A stretch of DNA of 64,000 nucleotides. Source: Haladaptatus sp. QDMS2. Its GTDB lineage: Archaea > Halobacteriota > Halobacteria > Halobacteriales > Halococcaceae. Positions 1 through 8,668 of this stretch are shown here, piece by piece. The stretch lies in the NCBI RefSeq assembly GCF_029338295.1, contig NZ_CP119791.1, positions 2,108,001 through 2,172,000 on the forward strand. Direction: 5' to 3'. Every line of letters begins with the position of its first letter. Position 1 is the stretch's first letter. Under the pieces are notes generated by a model. It was not told the DNA's origin. It did no database searches and saw nothing but the letters and a program-made list of their open reading frames with translations. Position numbers and translations under genes: made by a program.

Positions 1-366
1 CTCGAAGACGAGTGCAAAGAGCAGGAACACCCCGCTGACGGCCGTCTTCTTCGCCCGGGTAGAGCGCCACACTGAGGTCGACGGTTCGTCTCTGGTCGCA
101 CCCACTTCGTCCAGATTCGCTACTTCGTAGCCCGCCCGGTCGAACGCAGCGAGCACCGCCTCTCGCGTCGTCTCGTCGGGGTCGAACACGACCTCCGCTT
201 TGCCGGTCGTTGGGCGAAGGTCGTACTCGACGACGCCGACAACGTCGTCGAGCGCGTTACTAATCTTTCCGGCGCAGGAGGCACAGTCCATCTCGGGGAC
301 CGAAAGCGAGAGCTGCTCGCGATGGCCGTGTCCGTGGCCGGCAGGTGCGGAAGATTCCGCTGTCAT
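1..366 (-). CDS. Heavy-metal translocating P-type ATPase, N-terminal part (runs off the left edge)
   Basis: The visible 122 residues begin at ATG 366 and carry a His-rich opening (H11, H13, H15) followed by one heavy-metal-associated (HMA) domain. Its metal-binding motif is M26-D-C28-A-S-C31, which binds soft metals such as Cu(I) or Zn/Cd through the two cysteines. After the HMA fold (to about residue 90) the sequence becomes hydrophobic near residue 110, as expected for the first membrane helix of a P1B-type ATPase. The catalytic DKTGT and the CPx motif lie outside the window, so the metal cannot be assigned. The Asp before the first Cys is more common in Zn/Cd pumps than in Cu pumps, but this is only suggestive. 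Confidence 0.85.
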   Translation of the reverse strand, partial: MTAESSAPAGHGHGHREQLSLSVPEMDCASCAGKISNALDDVVGVVEYDLRPTTGKAEVVFDPDETTREAVLAAFDRAGYEVANLDEVGATRDEPSTSVWRSTRAKKTAVSGVFLLFALVFE

Positions 367-520
367 TACCTGATTTTCGCGGTCGTTGCTTATTAATCAA
401 GCTACCATTTCCACCACCTATATTAATAAATTTGGCGTTGGTGGGGGGGTTGAGTTAATAACTCGGGCTGCACTGGCGGGCAAACGCGCGACTTTTGGGT
501 TTCCACGCCCAACCCCGGAT

Positions 521-730
521 ATGGACCGGACGACGTCGGCCGTACTCGCGGTCATCCCCTTCCTCTTTCTGGGCATCGCAGACATCGTCTTGTTACTCGT
601 CTGGGGGCTCGACCCACTCTGGGGATTCATGATTCTCCCGCCAATCCTCTTCATGAGCGTTCTCGCATGGATTGGCTTCAAAAGCGGCTTCATCGGCAAG
701 ACTGCCGACGAATCGCAGCGACCAAACTAA
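521..730 (+). CDS. Small membrane protein, two predicted helices
   Basis: The protein has 69 residues from ATG 521. An in-frame ATG further upstream at 386 would add a stretch unlike a protein N-terminus, so it was not used. Two hydrophobic helices (about residues 9-30 and 34-55) are joined by a short loop, and a charged C-terminal tail follows. I do not recognise a family with a known role; such proteins are common in haloarchaea. It is divergent from the metal ATPase and convergent with the SnoaL-like gene. Confidence 0.6.
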   Translation: MDRTTSAVLAVIPFLFLGIADIVLLLVWGLDPLWGFMILPPILFMSVLAWIGFKSGFIGKTADESQRPN

Positions 731-740
731 GAATGCGTGC

Positions 741-1178
741 TCAGCTTCCCTGTTCTGGAATCACGCCGACCTGCTGCATCAACGAGAGCCCGTCGGGAAT
801 CGCCCACGACTCGACGATTTTTCCGTCTTTGAATCTGAACTCGACGATGTCGTTCACTTCGATGGCCTTGTTGGACGCCGGGATGCCGTTGAGTTCGCCC
901 GAGTGCATCCCCTTTGACGTCCCGCGCGTGACGACACGGTCGCCCTCTGCGATGACCTCGTTTATCGTGTAGTCCGTTTCCGAGAGACCTGCGTGAATGG
1001 CTCTGAAGTACTCCTTTATTCCTTCGGGGCCGATGATGTCGCCCTCTACTGTCGTATCGTGCCCAACGAATTCTGCGGCACAGAGGTCGTCTATCGTGTC
1101 GTACTCACCCCGCCAGAGGGTTTCGAGTGCGCGGCGTGCAACGTCCTTGTTCTGCTCTATCGATTGGTCTGTTGCCAT
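741..1178 (-). CDS. SnoaL-like / ester-cyclase family protein
   Basis: The 145-residue protein starts at ATG 1178; a GTG four codons upstream is possible. It has the cystatin-like alpha+beta barrel pattern of SnoaL_2 proteins: an N-terminal helix (residues about 5-25), then a hydrophobic core with the family-like segments GPEGIKEYFRAI, GDRVVTRGTSKGMHSG and IVEFRFKDGKIVESW. Members range from polyketide cyclases to hydratases or simple ligand-binding proteins. Nothing nearby indicates a substrate, so only the fold-level name is justified. It is a single-gene unit on the minus strand. Confidence 0.75.
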   Translation of the reverse strand: MATDQSIEQNKDVARRALETLWRGEYDTIDDLCAAEFVGHDTTVEGDIIGPEGIKEYFRAIHAGLSETDYTINEVIAEGDRVVTRGTSKGMHSGELNGIPASNKAIEVNDIVEFRFKDGKIVESWAIPDGLSLMQQVGVIPEQGS

Positions 1179-1256
1179 GTTTGTCACCACTACTACAGAC
1201 GACGACAGAGCGGATAGCCGTTGACCAACATCACGAAGCCGAGGACTGTCTCGGCG

Positions 1257-2189
1257 TCAGGAATCTGTCTGCTGGCGAACCCGCGCGACCACCGTTCCCA
1301 CGCCCGCTCGGAGGGCCTCGCGTTTGACCAGGGCGAATCCACAGAAAATGGCGAGGAAGCCGAGAACGCTCTGGGCACTCACGAGCGACCCGAGCAGCGC
1401 GAAACTGAGCACCGTCGCCCAGACCGGTTCCAAGTAGCCGATGAGGTTGATCTGAATCGGGCCGAGGCGGTCTAACAGTTCGAAGTAGATGAAGAAGGCA
1501 ACGGCTCCCGACCCAACTGCGAGGTACGCGAGCGAGAGGATACCGGTCTGCGTCCAGGCGATTTGCGCCATCGACTCGCCACGAGCGAGGGCGACGAGAT
1601 GGAGTAACGCCGCGCCGAGCAGCATTCCCCACGCCTGAAGCGACTGCACAGGGAAGTCGGTGCGAATCGGTCGGGTGAGCACCGCACCGAGGGCGAAACA
1701 CACCGAGGCGACGAACACGAGCGCGATGCCAAGGACGTTCGCCGTGAGCAGGTTTTGTGGGTCGGGGTTCGCGATGATGACGACACCGAGGAGGCCGAGA
1801 CCGAGGCCGACGAGGCCCGGCAGACGCAGGCGCTCGCTCGGGAGCAGCGCACTCGCGAACACCGTCGTCAACACCGGCCCGAGGCTGATGATGACCGCCG
1901 CAATCGCCCCGGAGACGAACTGCTGACCGAGATACAGAAAGGCGTGGTGCCCGCCAATGAGAAAGCCACCCGAAATGCCCGCGATGAGCCACTCGGCTCG
2001 CGAGCGGGGTAGCCAGCGCGCAGTCGAACTCACCGCGTAGCCAAGCATGATGGCCCCCGCAATGTAGTACCTGAGCGCGGCGAACAACACCGGCGGGAAG
2101 AAGTCGAGACCGATTTCGATGGCCACGAACGACGCCCCCCAGAGCAGGCCGAGCAGGGCGAACAGCAGGGCGGTTAGATTGCGGCGCAC
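1257..2189 (-). CDS. EamA/DMT-superfamily permease
   Basis: This 310-residue integral membrane protein has ten predicted helices in two five-helix EamA repeats (about residues 5-140 and 150-285), the layout of drug/metabolite exporters. The start chosen is GTG 2189, giving a protein that opens directly into helix 1 (LTALLFALLGLLWGASF). A longer reading from 2279 adds 30 Cys/Arg/His-rich residues unlike a membrane protein. A conserved P-G-x2-G pattern (LPGLVGLGLGLLGV) falls in the second half of repeat 1. The substrate cannot be predicted, since the family exports amino acids, nucleosides, dyes and other metabolites. Confidence 0.85.
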   Translation of the reverse strand: MRRNLTALLFALLGLLWGASFVAIEIGLDFFPPVLFAALRYYIAGAIMLGYAVSSTARWLPRSRAEWLIAGISGGFLIGGHHAFLYLGQQFVSGAIAAVIISLGPVLTTVFASALLPSERLRLPGLVGLGLGLLGVVIIANPDPQNLLTANVLGIALVFVASVCFALGAVLTRPIRTDFPVQSLQAWGMLLGAALLHLVALARGESMAQIAWTQTGILSLAYLAVGSGAVAFFIYFELLDRLGPIQINLIGYLEPVWATVLSFALLGSLVSAQSVLGFLAIFCGFALVKREALRAGVGTVVARVRQQTDS

Positions 2190-2341
2190 ACCGGCTGTTC
2201 TGCAAGCGGGACGAAAAAGGTGACTTCTGTGGCAAGAACATCGGGATTTGTGACGTAGAGTTGAAGAAACATCCAACACGAGGCGGCGGCCCGTTCTTTA
2301 TATATCATGGCGGCGGAATGCAGGAATATCGGACATCCCGC

Positions 2342-3148
2342 ATGAACACCGCCGACTATCTCACCCGTCTTGGGCTCGAACCGACTGTGGGTGACCCGCC
2401 GACACGCGACGCACTCGCCCGCCTCCAGCGTGCGCACGTCCAATCAGTTCCGTTCGAGAATCTGTCCATCACCGGCGACCCGTTCGGCGACCGACCGGGA
2501 AACGGCGTCTCGCTCGACGAGGCACACCTCTACGAGAAAATCGTCGGGCGTAATCGAGGCGGCTTCTGTTTCGAACTCAACGGTCTGTTCTGCTGGCTCC
2601 TCGCTGAACTCGGCTACGACGTGGACCGCTACGCCGCCCGCATCGCCAACGACGACGGGACGTTCGGGCCGCCTGCGGACCACCTCACCCTCGGCGTGGC
2701 GCTCGACCATCCCTACATCGTGGACGTAGGTCTCGGCATCCCAAAACTCCGCCAGCCGCTCCCCGCAGACGGCACGACAATCGCGGACGCCGCCGGCTTC
2801 GAGTGGCGGCTGGTCGAGAGCGACCGCCCCGACGCAGACTTCCTCTCTCAGTACCGAAAGCCCGGCCAGGAGGCGTGGCAAGACCGGTTCATCTTCGAGA
2901 CGATTCCCCGGACGATGGGCTACTTCGAAGCCACCTGCGAACACTTCCAGAAAGCCCCCGACTCGCTGTTCAACCAATCCCCGTTCGTCATGCTTGCGAC
3001 CGAGAACGGCCACGCGCGGCTGACCCCCGACACCTCCTCCGTGTCCGTGAAAGACGACGTGACTGAACGCACCATCGACCCAACGGAGTGGGAGACGCTC
3101 CTCGAACGCGAGTTCGGCATCGACACCGACGGCGTGACCGCGTGGTGA
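2342..3148 (+). CDS. Arylamine N-acetyltransferase (NAT)
   Basis: The protein has 268 residues, the normal length for a NAT. The Cys-His-Asp triad is complete: C76 in RGGFCFELN, H114 in DHLTLGV and D129 in IVDVGLG. NATs move an acetyl group from acetyl-CoA to aromatic amines and hydrazines by a ping-pong reaction on the cysteine. ATG 2342 (MNTADYL) was taken because homologues begin near here; an in-frame ATG at 2318 would add eight residues. The gene stands alone between the divergent permease and the PHP gene. Physiological substrates in haloarchaea are not known. Confidence 0.88.
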   Translation: MNTADYLTRLGLEPTVGDPPTRDALARLQRAHVQSVPFENLSITGDPFGDRPGNGVSLDEAHLYEKIVGRNRGGFCFELNGLFCWLLAELGYDVDRYAARIANDDGTFGPPADHLTLGVALDHPYIVDVGLGIPKLRQPLPADGTTIADAAGFEWRLVESDRPDADFLSQYRKPGQEAWQDRFIFETIPRTMGYFEATCEHFQKAPDSLFNQSPFVMLATENGHARLTPDTSSVSVKDDVTERTIDPTEWETLLEREFGIDTDGVTAW

Positions 3149-3218
3149 CTCGCGGCAAACTCGTCAATCGGGCAGAACGCTTAACCACTTCTTCGCAGAG
3201 TCTCCACATACGAGAAAA

Positions 3219-3968
3219 ATGGAGACCACCATCTCCGTACGAATCGACCCCCACGTCCACTCGGAGGGCTCATACGATGGCCGCGAACCGGTCGAGCTCA
3301 TCCTCGAACACGCGAGCGAAATCGGGTTGGACGGCGTGGTCGTCACCGACCACGACACCATCGAAGAGTCGCGGAGAGCGGCGGAACTCGCCCCCGAGTT
3401 CGACCTCATCGGCATCCCCGGCGTCGAAGTCTCGACGAAAGCTGGCCACCTCCTCGCCATTGGCGTCGAGGAGTGCCCGCCGAAAGGCCAGTCCTTCGCC
3501 GAGACCGTCTCGCACATCCGCGACCTCGGCGGCATCGCCATCACCCCCCATCCATTCCAGCGCACCCGCCACGGCGTCAAAAAACGCAATCTCTCTGACT
3601 GCGACGGCATCGAAGTGTACAACTCCATGCTGTTCACCGGCTACCGGAATCGGCGGGCCCACAAATTCGCAGAGCGACGCGACTACCCGAAAATCGGCGC
3701 GAGCGACGCCCACTACCTCCCGAACATCGGCCGCGCCGTCACCGAGATTCACGTCGACGAATCCGAGGTGTCGTTCACCGAGGAAACCGTAGACGGCGAC
3801 CGCCTCATCGACGCCATCCGCGAGGGCAACACCACGATTCACGGCAAACGAACCCCGATTCACAAAAGCGCCCGCCAGTACGCCATCGGCGCGAGCAAAA
3901 AGTCACTGTATCTGCTGACTTCGCAGTTGCCATTCCTGCCGACGATTCCGAGTGCGTTTGATCAGTGA
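3219..3968 (+). CDS. PHP-domain metal-dependent phosphoesterase
   Basis: The 249-residue protein consists of a PHP domain. The first metal-binding motif is DPHVHSEGSYDG (about residues 10-21), followed by VVTDHDTIEES, the glutamate in PGVEVS, and later histidines in ITPHPFQRTRHG and SDAHYLPNIGRA. These residues bind a cluster of two or three metals that hydrolyses phosphoesters. Relatives include the RNase AM/TrpH group, which removes 5' nucleotides or acts on 3',5'-bisphosphates. Which of these applies cannot be decided here. Tandem hairpins lie directly downstream. Confidence 0.85.
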   Translation: METTISVRIDPHVHSEGSYDGREPVELILEHASEIGLDGVVVTDHDTIEESRRAAELAPEFDLIGIPGVEVSTKAGHLLAIGVEECPPKGQSFAETVSHIRDLGGIAITPHPFQRTRHGVKKRNLSDCDGIEVYNSMLFTGYRNRRAHKFAERRDYPKIGASDAHYLPNIGRAVTEIHVDESEVSFTEETVDGDRLIDAIREGNTTIHGKRTPIHKSARQYAIGASKKSLYLLTSQLPFLPTIPSAFDQ

Positions 3969-4090
3969 GCAAATCCTGCGGATTTGCGAGTCTCGATTCA
4001 GCCTTGCTGAATCGTTGGTGAGCAATCACGAAGTGAAGATTTGAACCTCGGTCGCTCGCTATGCTCGCTCCCTGGTTCAAATCTCAATTG
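3969..4090. repeat. Tandem hairpins with 3-nt loops after the PHP gene
   Basis: Directly after the PHP stop codon there is an 8-bp stem/3-nt loop palindrome (GCAAATCC-TGC-GGATTTGC, 3969-3987). A 6-nt linker follows, then a 9-bp stem/3-nt loop palindrome (CGATTCAGC-CTT-GCTGAATCG, 3994-4014), a small TCAC-GAA-GTGA hairpin, and a long imperfect hairpin whose arms are GATTTGAACC and GGTTCAAATC (about 4038-4084). The last arms read like a tRNA T-arm but no tRNA is encoded there. The array may act as a bidirectional terminator; its geometry matches palindromes elsewhere in the window. Confidence 0.7.
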
Positions 4091-4157
4091 GTTGCATACA
4101 ACTGTCCCAGCGTGCGAGCGACACAGCGGTAGCTCGCGGGTGTTGAAAGTTGAAAGA

Positions 4158-4241
4158 CGCCGAGAGTGAGATTTGAACTCACGAGTCCGAGGGACAGTTG
4201 CTTTCGAGGCAACCGCCTTGGCCGGGCTAGGCTATCTCGGC
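4158..4241 (-). tRNA. tRNA-Ser (anticodon CGA)
   Basis: On the minus strand the 84-nt sequence folds as a type II tRNA. The acceptor stem is GCCGAGA/TCTCGGC with discriminator G. The D-arm is closed by GCC/GGC. The anticodon arm is GTTGC-CTCGAAA-GCAAC, giving anticodon CGA, which reads TCG serine codons. A long variable arm typical of serine follows, and the T-arm is GTGAG-TTCAAAT-CTCAC. No CCA is encoded and no intron is seen. Confidence 0.95.
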
Positions 4242-4346
4242 TCTACCAGAGAGTTCCGGCGTGTTGCGTTTATCCGTTTCGATTTTTGCCGAGCGAAAAC
4301 CATGAAAAGCGATAGACATAAACGGCCGCCGGACCCCGATGTGTGC

Positions 4347-5297
4347 ATGGATATCACGGATGCGAGCGCGGAGTGCAACGCCGTGCTAGACGGCGTGAGC
4401 ACCGCCGTCATCGCAGAGCGCGACTTTCTCGAAAGCGTCCTCATGGGTATTGTCGGGCAGGGCCACGTCCTCATCGAAGACGTGCCCGGGACGGGCAAGA
4501 CCCTCACTGCCCGGAGCTTCGCGAAGGCGCTCGGCCTGTCGTTCTCGCGCATCCAGTTCACCCCGGACCTCCTCCCCTCTGACGTGACCGGGACGCACGT
4601 CTTCAACGAAGGCGACCGAACCTTCGAGTTCACGGAAGGCCCCATCTTCGCGAACGTCGTCCTCGCAGACGAAATCAACCGCGCCCCGCCCAAAACGCAG
4701 GCCGCTCTCCTCGAAGCCATGGAGGAAAAACAGGTCACCGTCGATGGGGACACCCACCAGCTTCCAGACCCCTTCTTCGTCATGGCGACGCAGAATCCAG
4801 TCGAGCAGGAGGGGACCTTCGCGCTCCCGGAAGCGCAGGTCGATCGCTTCGCGGTGAAAACGTCAATTGGCTATCCCGACGAGGACGGCGAGTTCGAGCT
4901 GCTCAAACGCCGGGCGGCCCGCCGCGTCCAGAGTCCCTCCGTCGAGCGCGTTCTCACGACCGAGCGCGTGCGTGACCTCCAGCGCGCCCCCGAGAACGTC
5001 CACGTGGACGACGACCTGCTGCGCTACATGGTCGCCATCTCACGAGAGACCCGAGCGGACCCGCGGGTCCGGATTGGCGTCTCCCCTCGCGGAACCCAGC
5101 GCCTGTTCGAAGCGGCCCGCGCCCGCGCGGTCATCGTTGGCCGCGAGTACGTCACTCCCGACGACGTGAAGCGAATCGCGCGCCCGGTGCTCGCCCACCG
5201 CGTCGTCCTCACGCCGGATGCGAAAATCAGCGACATCACGAAGGCGGAGATCATCGAAGACGTCCTCGAATCGGTGGCCGTACCGACTATCGACTGA
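4347..5297 (+). CDS. MoxR-family AAA+ ATPase
   Basis: The 316-residue MoxR ATPase has Walker A in VPGTGKTLTA (about residues 51-60), Walker B in VVLADEINRAPPKTQ and a sensor-1 asparagine in MATQNPVEQEGTF. The arginine-rich lid domain sits at the C-terminus. MoxR ATPases act as chaperones that load or mature protein complexes, usually with a DUF58/von Willebrand-like partner. ATG 4347 was preferred over upstream codons, because a longer frame would run through the tRNA gene. The partner DUF58 gene lies in a convergent operon, with its last stop codon only 5 bp from this gene's stop. The two units are therefore separately promoted. Confidence 0.92.
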   Translation: MDITDASAECNAVLDGVSTAVIAERDFLESVLMGIVGQGHVLIEDVPGTGKTLTARSFAKALGLSFSRIQFTPDLLPSDVTGTHVFNEGDRTFEFTEGPIFANVVLADEINRAPPKTQAALLEAMEEKQVTVDGDTHQLPDPFFVMATQNPVEQEGTFALPEAQVDRFAVKTSIGYPDEDGEFELLKRRAARRVQSPSVERVLTTERVRDLQRAPENVHVDDDLLRYMVAISRETRADPRVRIGVSPRGTQRLFEAARARAVIVGREYVTPDDVKRIARPVLAHRVVLTPDAKISDITKAEIIEDVLESVAVPTID

Positions 5298-5302
5298 GCC
5301 GA

Positions 5303-5800
5303 CTACTCTCGAAGTACCGAGGTCAACATCAGCGCCCCGATGAGCAGGAGCACCAGCGCGGTCAGTGAGTTCGTCCCTGTCGCCAGTTCGAACACGCCGA
5401 CTGCGAGCGTCCCGACGAGGAGTGCCACGACGAGGCTCCCACCCGCGTGAACGAGTTGCGCCCTTTTGGTTGCAGTTTCCCGACCGAGTTGCTCGCCGAG
5501 ACTCACTGCGTTCTCGCCGACGTCCCAGGCCAGAATTGCCGCGCCCGCACCGAGGAGCGTAAGCGGAGTGGAGAACCCAGAAACTCCTGCCAGCAGAAGG
5601 GCGACGAACAGCACGCCCGCGCCGACGGTCACGCCGAGGCGTCGACCGCGCAGGACGCCGATACCCATGCTCACGAGTCCGGCGAGCGCGAGCAGCAGCG
5701 TCGCTGGGCCGGCGTAGGCCGCCACCAACACGGCGACGAGCGCGACCCCCATCGTGAGCACCCGTCCGAAATCAGGCGGCGTGCGGTCGATGTCGCTCAT
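5303..5800 (-). CDS. Multi-pass membrane protein, last gene of the DUF58 operon
   Basis: The protein has 165 residues with about five or six hydrophobic helices and a short charged loop (GENAVSLGEQLGRETATKRAQ) between helices 4 and 5. It overlaps the DUF58 stop by four bases (ATGA), indicating translational coupling. Haloarchaeal MoxR/DUF58 clusters regularly end in such a small membrane protein (possibly the group called DUF7519), but no function is known. It probably forms or stabilises a membrane complex with the DUF58 and DUF4129 proteins. Confidence 0.75.
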   Translation of the reverse strand: MSDIDRTPPDFGRVLTMGVALVAVLVAAYAGPATLLLALAGLVSMGIGVLRGRRLGVTVGAGVLFVALLLAGVSGFSTPLTLLGAGAAILAWDVGENAVSLGEQLGRETATKRAQLVHAGGSLVVALLVGTLAVGVFELATGTNSLTALVLLLIGALMLTSVLRE

Positions 5801-7116
5801 TGAGCCAGCCTCCGGGCCGCCTTCTCTAAGGTCGCCGGCAGCGACTCGTCACCCGGCCAGTCGATGACGCGAATCCCCACGGCGCGGAGGTTCGACAGTC
5901 GCGTCTGGCGTTCGATACGGGCGAGTCGCTGACCGGGCGTCTTCGTCGCCGTCGGGTCCGGACTGAGCACAGTCACGAGGTGGCCGTAGGCGTCGAATCG
6001 TCGGGCAAGCGAGGCGATATAATCGTCACACATCGGCGAGATGAGGACGAGTTGCGCGTGACCAGGCAATCGTTTTCGCAGTTGATTCACCCTGACCGAG
6101 GGATAGAACGGCTCCGTCGGCGGCGTCGGGGCGAGCGATTCGTGCGTCGAGAGTGCCTCTCGCACCCGGGCGCGGTGCTCGTCGTCGGCACGCGGCCCGA
6201 GCCACAGCGGCGTCGGCGAGAGCGTCGCCACCCCTACCTGGTCACCCGTCGCGAGCAGCGAGACGAAGGTGTGACTTGCGGCGTCGATACTCCGCTGAAC
6301 TGCGGTTTCTGCCTCCGCGTTGGGCGCGAGGTAGGCCTCTTTGCGGGCGTCGATGAGGAGCACGACCGTCGCGGCGCGTTCCTCGCGGAATTCGAGCGTC
6401 GAGAGGCGACCGGTGCGCGCCTTCCGATTCCAGTCGATTCGACTGAGCGGGTCGCCCGACCGGTACTCGCGGGTGGCGAAGAACTCGATGCCCGAACCTC
6501 CAGTATCGGTTTCGACCTGCCCGGTATATTGGGAAGTCTGCGCCCGAAGCGGGAACGTCCCCACCGGCGGAAGTGGACTCACACAGCGAACCATCCTCTC
6601 GCAGGGAATCTGCACCGCGCGTTCGACCGTCCCCGGAAGGTTCCGCGCAAGAGCCAGAAGTGGGCGAAACTCGTGGCCACCGCGGACCGCCTCGACGGTG
6701 TACGAGAGCGTGACCGATTCGCCGGGCCGCAACGCGGTGGCGACCCGGGGCGACCCCGCAGTCACGTCGAGGCCCGCCGGCACGCCGTCAGTGAGTCGAA
6801 GGTCGACGAGCGGTACGGTCCCCTCGTTTCGCACAATCGTCGTGATTTCCACCTCGTCGCCGGGTTCCGGCGCGTCGGTTTCGACGGTTCTGTTCACGCT
6901 GAGTGACACCTGCGGCGCGGTTCGAAGCTGTGCGTAGGCGGCGAAGCCGACGCCGAGGACGCCAGCGAGCAACACCGCGGGTCTGTTCGACAGGACGCCG
7001 AGGGCTCCGGCGAGGAAAGCGACGACGCTCACGCCCGTCCACCGGCCCGTTTTCCGGTCGAGTATCTCACCGAGGTCAGGCAGTTCGTCCGGGTCAGGTC
7101 GAAGCTGTCTGCGCAT
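5797..7116 (-). CDS. DUF58 domain protein (MoxR partner)
   Basis: The protein has 439 residues. Two adjacent hydrophobic helices near residues 30-65 are followed by an extracytoplasmic CARDB-like segment (about 75-165, PGDEVEITTIVRNEGTVPL). The DUF58 core is recognisable by YRSGDPLSRIDWN (about residues 213-225). A von Willebrand-A-like region with VVLLIDARKEAYLAP follows. DUF58 proteins work with MoxR ATPases, often in cell-envelope or stress processes. Its start codon directly abuts the stop of the upstream 191-residue gene, so the four genes are almost certainly one transcript. Confidence 0.88.
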   Translation of the reverse strand: MRRQLRPDPDELPDLGEILDRKTGRWTGVSVVAFLAGALGVLSNRPAVLLAGVLGVGFAAYAQLRTAPQVSLSVNRTVETDAPEPGDEVEITTIVRNEGTVPLVDLRLTDGVPAGLDVTAGSPRVATALRPGESVTLSYTVEAVRGGHEFRPLLALARNLPGTVERAVQIPCERMVRCVSPLPPVGTFPLRAQTSQYTGQVETDTGGSGIEFFATREYRSGDPLSRIDWNRKARTGRLSTLEFREERAATVVLLIDARKEAYLAPNAEAETAVQRSIDAASHTFVSLLATGDQVGVATLSPTPLWLGPRADDEHRARVREALSTHESLAPTPPTEPFYPSVRVNQLRKRLPGHAQLVLISPMCDDYIASLARRFDAYGHLVTVLSPDPTATKTPGQRLARIERQTRLSNLRAVGIRVIDWPGDESLPATLEKAARRLAQ

Positions 7117-7692
7117 TCACCTAGCCTCCGTGATGAGCCGGCGATTCAGCGCGTCGATGACGTGACGCGCGCGGCGCTGGAACGTCGATTCGCTGGTAAT
7201 CGAGGTACTGAAAAAGCCGCCGAGGAACCCGCCGTCGTCCACGTCGGTCGCGAAAAAGGCGGCGGCGTAAACGTCGTCAGTCCACGTCCCTGCCTTCATC
7301 TGGGCTCTCGCTTGCTCCTCGGTGAGACCGCCATACCGGGTGAGGACGGCGACGGTCGCGTGTTCGAGACGGTCTCGCACTTCGTCGCGCCGACGTGCTC
7401 CGCGCATTCGGCCCATGGCACCGAGGTCGCCAAAGCCCTCGTCGAACGCCGTGCCCGGAATCGGAACGGGGTCCCTCCGCTCTACGACACGGGTCGTGGC
7501 AGCCTCTTCGGTGGATTTGAGTCGGTCCGTCGCTGCGCTCACCGCCTGAACGAGCGCCACCACGCCGAGGACGGTCACGATGATGTACGTCGGATTCGAG
7601 AAATCGATGAGGCCGGGGACGAACGCCGCCAAAATACCGAGCGACGCGGTGACCGCCCCGAGCAGAATGAACAGCGAGCGACCGACGCTCAT
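7117..7692 (-). CDS. Membrane protein of the DUF58/DUF4129 operon
   Basis: The 191-residue protein starts at ATG 7692. A longer reading frame to 7920 runs through the upstream gene and is rejected. Two N-terminal helices (about residues 5-50) anchor a soluble domain rich in arginine and acidic residues, with the segments RYGGLTEEQARAQMKAGTWTDD and a conserved-looking C-terminus (STFQRRARHVIDALNRR). This pattern matches a haloarchaeal family (DUF7269-like) that is always found beside DUF58 genes; the assignment is by context. The start overlaps the DUF4129 stop by four bases. Confidence 0.8.
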   Translation of the reverse strand: MSVGRSLFILLGAVTASLGILAAFVPGLIDFSNPTYIIVTVLGVVALVQAVSAATDRLKSTEEAATTRVVERRDPVPIPGTAFDEGFGDLGAMGRMRGARRRDEVRDRLEHATVAVLTRYGGLTEEQARAQMKAGTWTDDVYAAAFFATDVDDGGFLGGFFSTSITSESTFQRRARHVIDALNRRLITEAR

Positions 7693-8609
7693 ACCGCGCC
7701 CTCGCCGTAGGTTCGTTCGATGCGCCGGAGTGCGCTCACCGCGCGAGATTCGCGCTCGTCGGTCGGCGTGTGGCCGCCGTAGCGAACCTCCTCGAACAGG
7801 CGCGTGAGTTCGGCCACGTCCGCCGATTCCATGCCCGCCGCAACCGCCGCGTCTGCGAACTCCGTCGGCGTGCTCGTCGCCGGGTTCGGCAGGTTGAGAT
7901 GGTCGGTCATGGCCTTCCACGCGCGGTACACCTCGTTGTCAGGTTCACCGCCGTTTCGCTCGATGCGCCGGGCCGCTCGTCCGGCTACGGCACCGATTTC
8001 GCTCACGTCGACCTGCGGTGCGCCGGGGACCGTCTCCTCGTCCTCGTCGTCGCCCCGCACCGACTGCGTGTAGGCGAAGATGAACAACACGAGCACGATG
8101 CCGAAGATGATGGCGAACGCCGTCGGAACTGCGGGCTGGGTGGCAATCTGCGTGGCGTCTACCTCGCCCATGCTCCCGCCACCAGGAAGCTGGATGCTCC
8201 CGCCGTCTCCGAAGCCGCCGGAGCCGGAGCGAAGGTCGAACCCGCCCCCTTGCAGGAGAAAGTAGAGCAACACGGCGAGGAAGATGCCGACACCGAACAC
8301 AGAGAGGGGGCCTTTGATGCCGTAATCACGGTAGAGCACGACGATGCCGACGACTGCGCCGACGATGATGAAGACGCCGACGAGCTGTGAGAGAAGTCGG
8401 TAGAACGGCGAAACGCTCGACTCTTCCTGGGGCTGGGGCGCAGGGCCGCCGAACGAGAACTCATCGTCGGAGCCGATGCCGATTTCGCTGGACCCGACAC
8501 CAACTCCCGGGGAGGACTCTGCGGTTGCGTCGAGGTTCGCGGCCGCGACGGAGAGGGCGAGCACAGAGAGGAGGGCGATGGCGGCGAGCGCGACGTGCTG
8601 CCGATTCAC
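7689..8609 (-). CDS. DUF4129 domain membrane protein, first gene of the operon
   Basis: The 306-residue protein has a signal-like N-terminal helix, a low-complexity linker, two or three central helices, a Gly-rich extracellular loop (QGGGFDLRSGSGGFGDGG) and another helix. The cytoplasmic C-terminal DUF4129 domain contains VYRAWKAMTDHL...TPTEFADAA...LTRLFEEVRYG. DUF4129 is typical of transglutaminase/MoxR gene clusters. As first gene of the operon it is probably preceded by the promoter in the 8610-8668 gap, although a transposon relic begins only 60 bp upstream. Confidence 0.85.
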   Translation of the reverse strand: MNRQHVALAAIALLSVLALSVAAANLDATAESSPGVGVGSSEIGIGSDDEFSFGGPAPQPQEESSVSPFYRLLSQLVGVFIIVGAVVGIVVLYRDYGIKGPLSVFGVGIFLAVLLYFLLQGGGFDLRSGSGGFGDGGSIQLPGGGSMGEVDATQIATQPAVPTAFAIIFGIVLVLFIFAYTQSVRGDDEDEETVPGAPQVDVSEIGAVAGRAARRIERNGGEPDNEVYRAWKAMTDHLNLPNPATSTPTEFADAAVAAGMESADVAELTRLFEEVRYGGHTPTDERESRAVSALRRIERTYGEGAV

Positions 8610-8668
8610 AAAGCAAGTAGGCCGTGGGCGGAATTTAGACTTTTCCTATCTTTCTTCAAGGAGAGAAT

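Noticed and set aside
4038-4084. A second tRNA next to tRNA-Ser
   Set aside because: Only T-arm-like arms facing each other are present; there is no acceptor stem, D-arm or anticodon arm.
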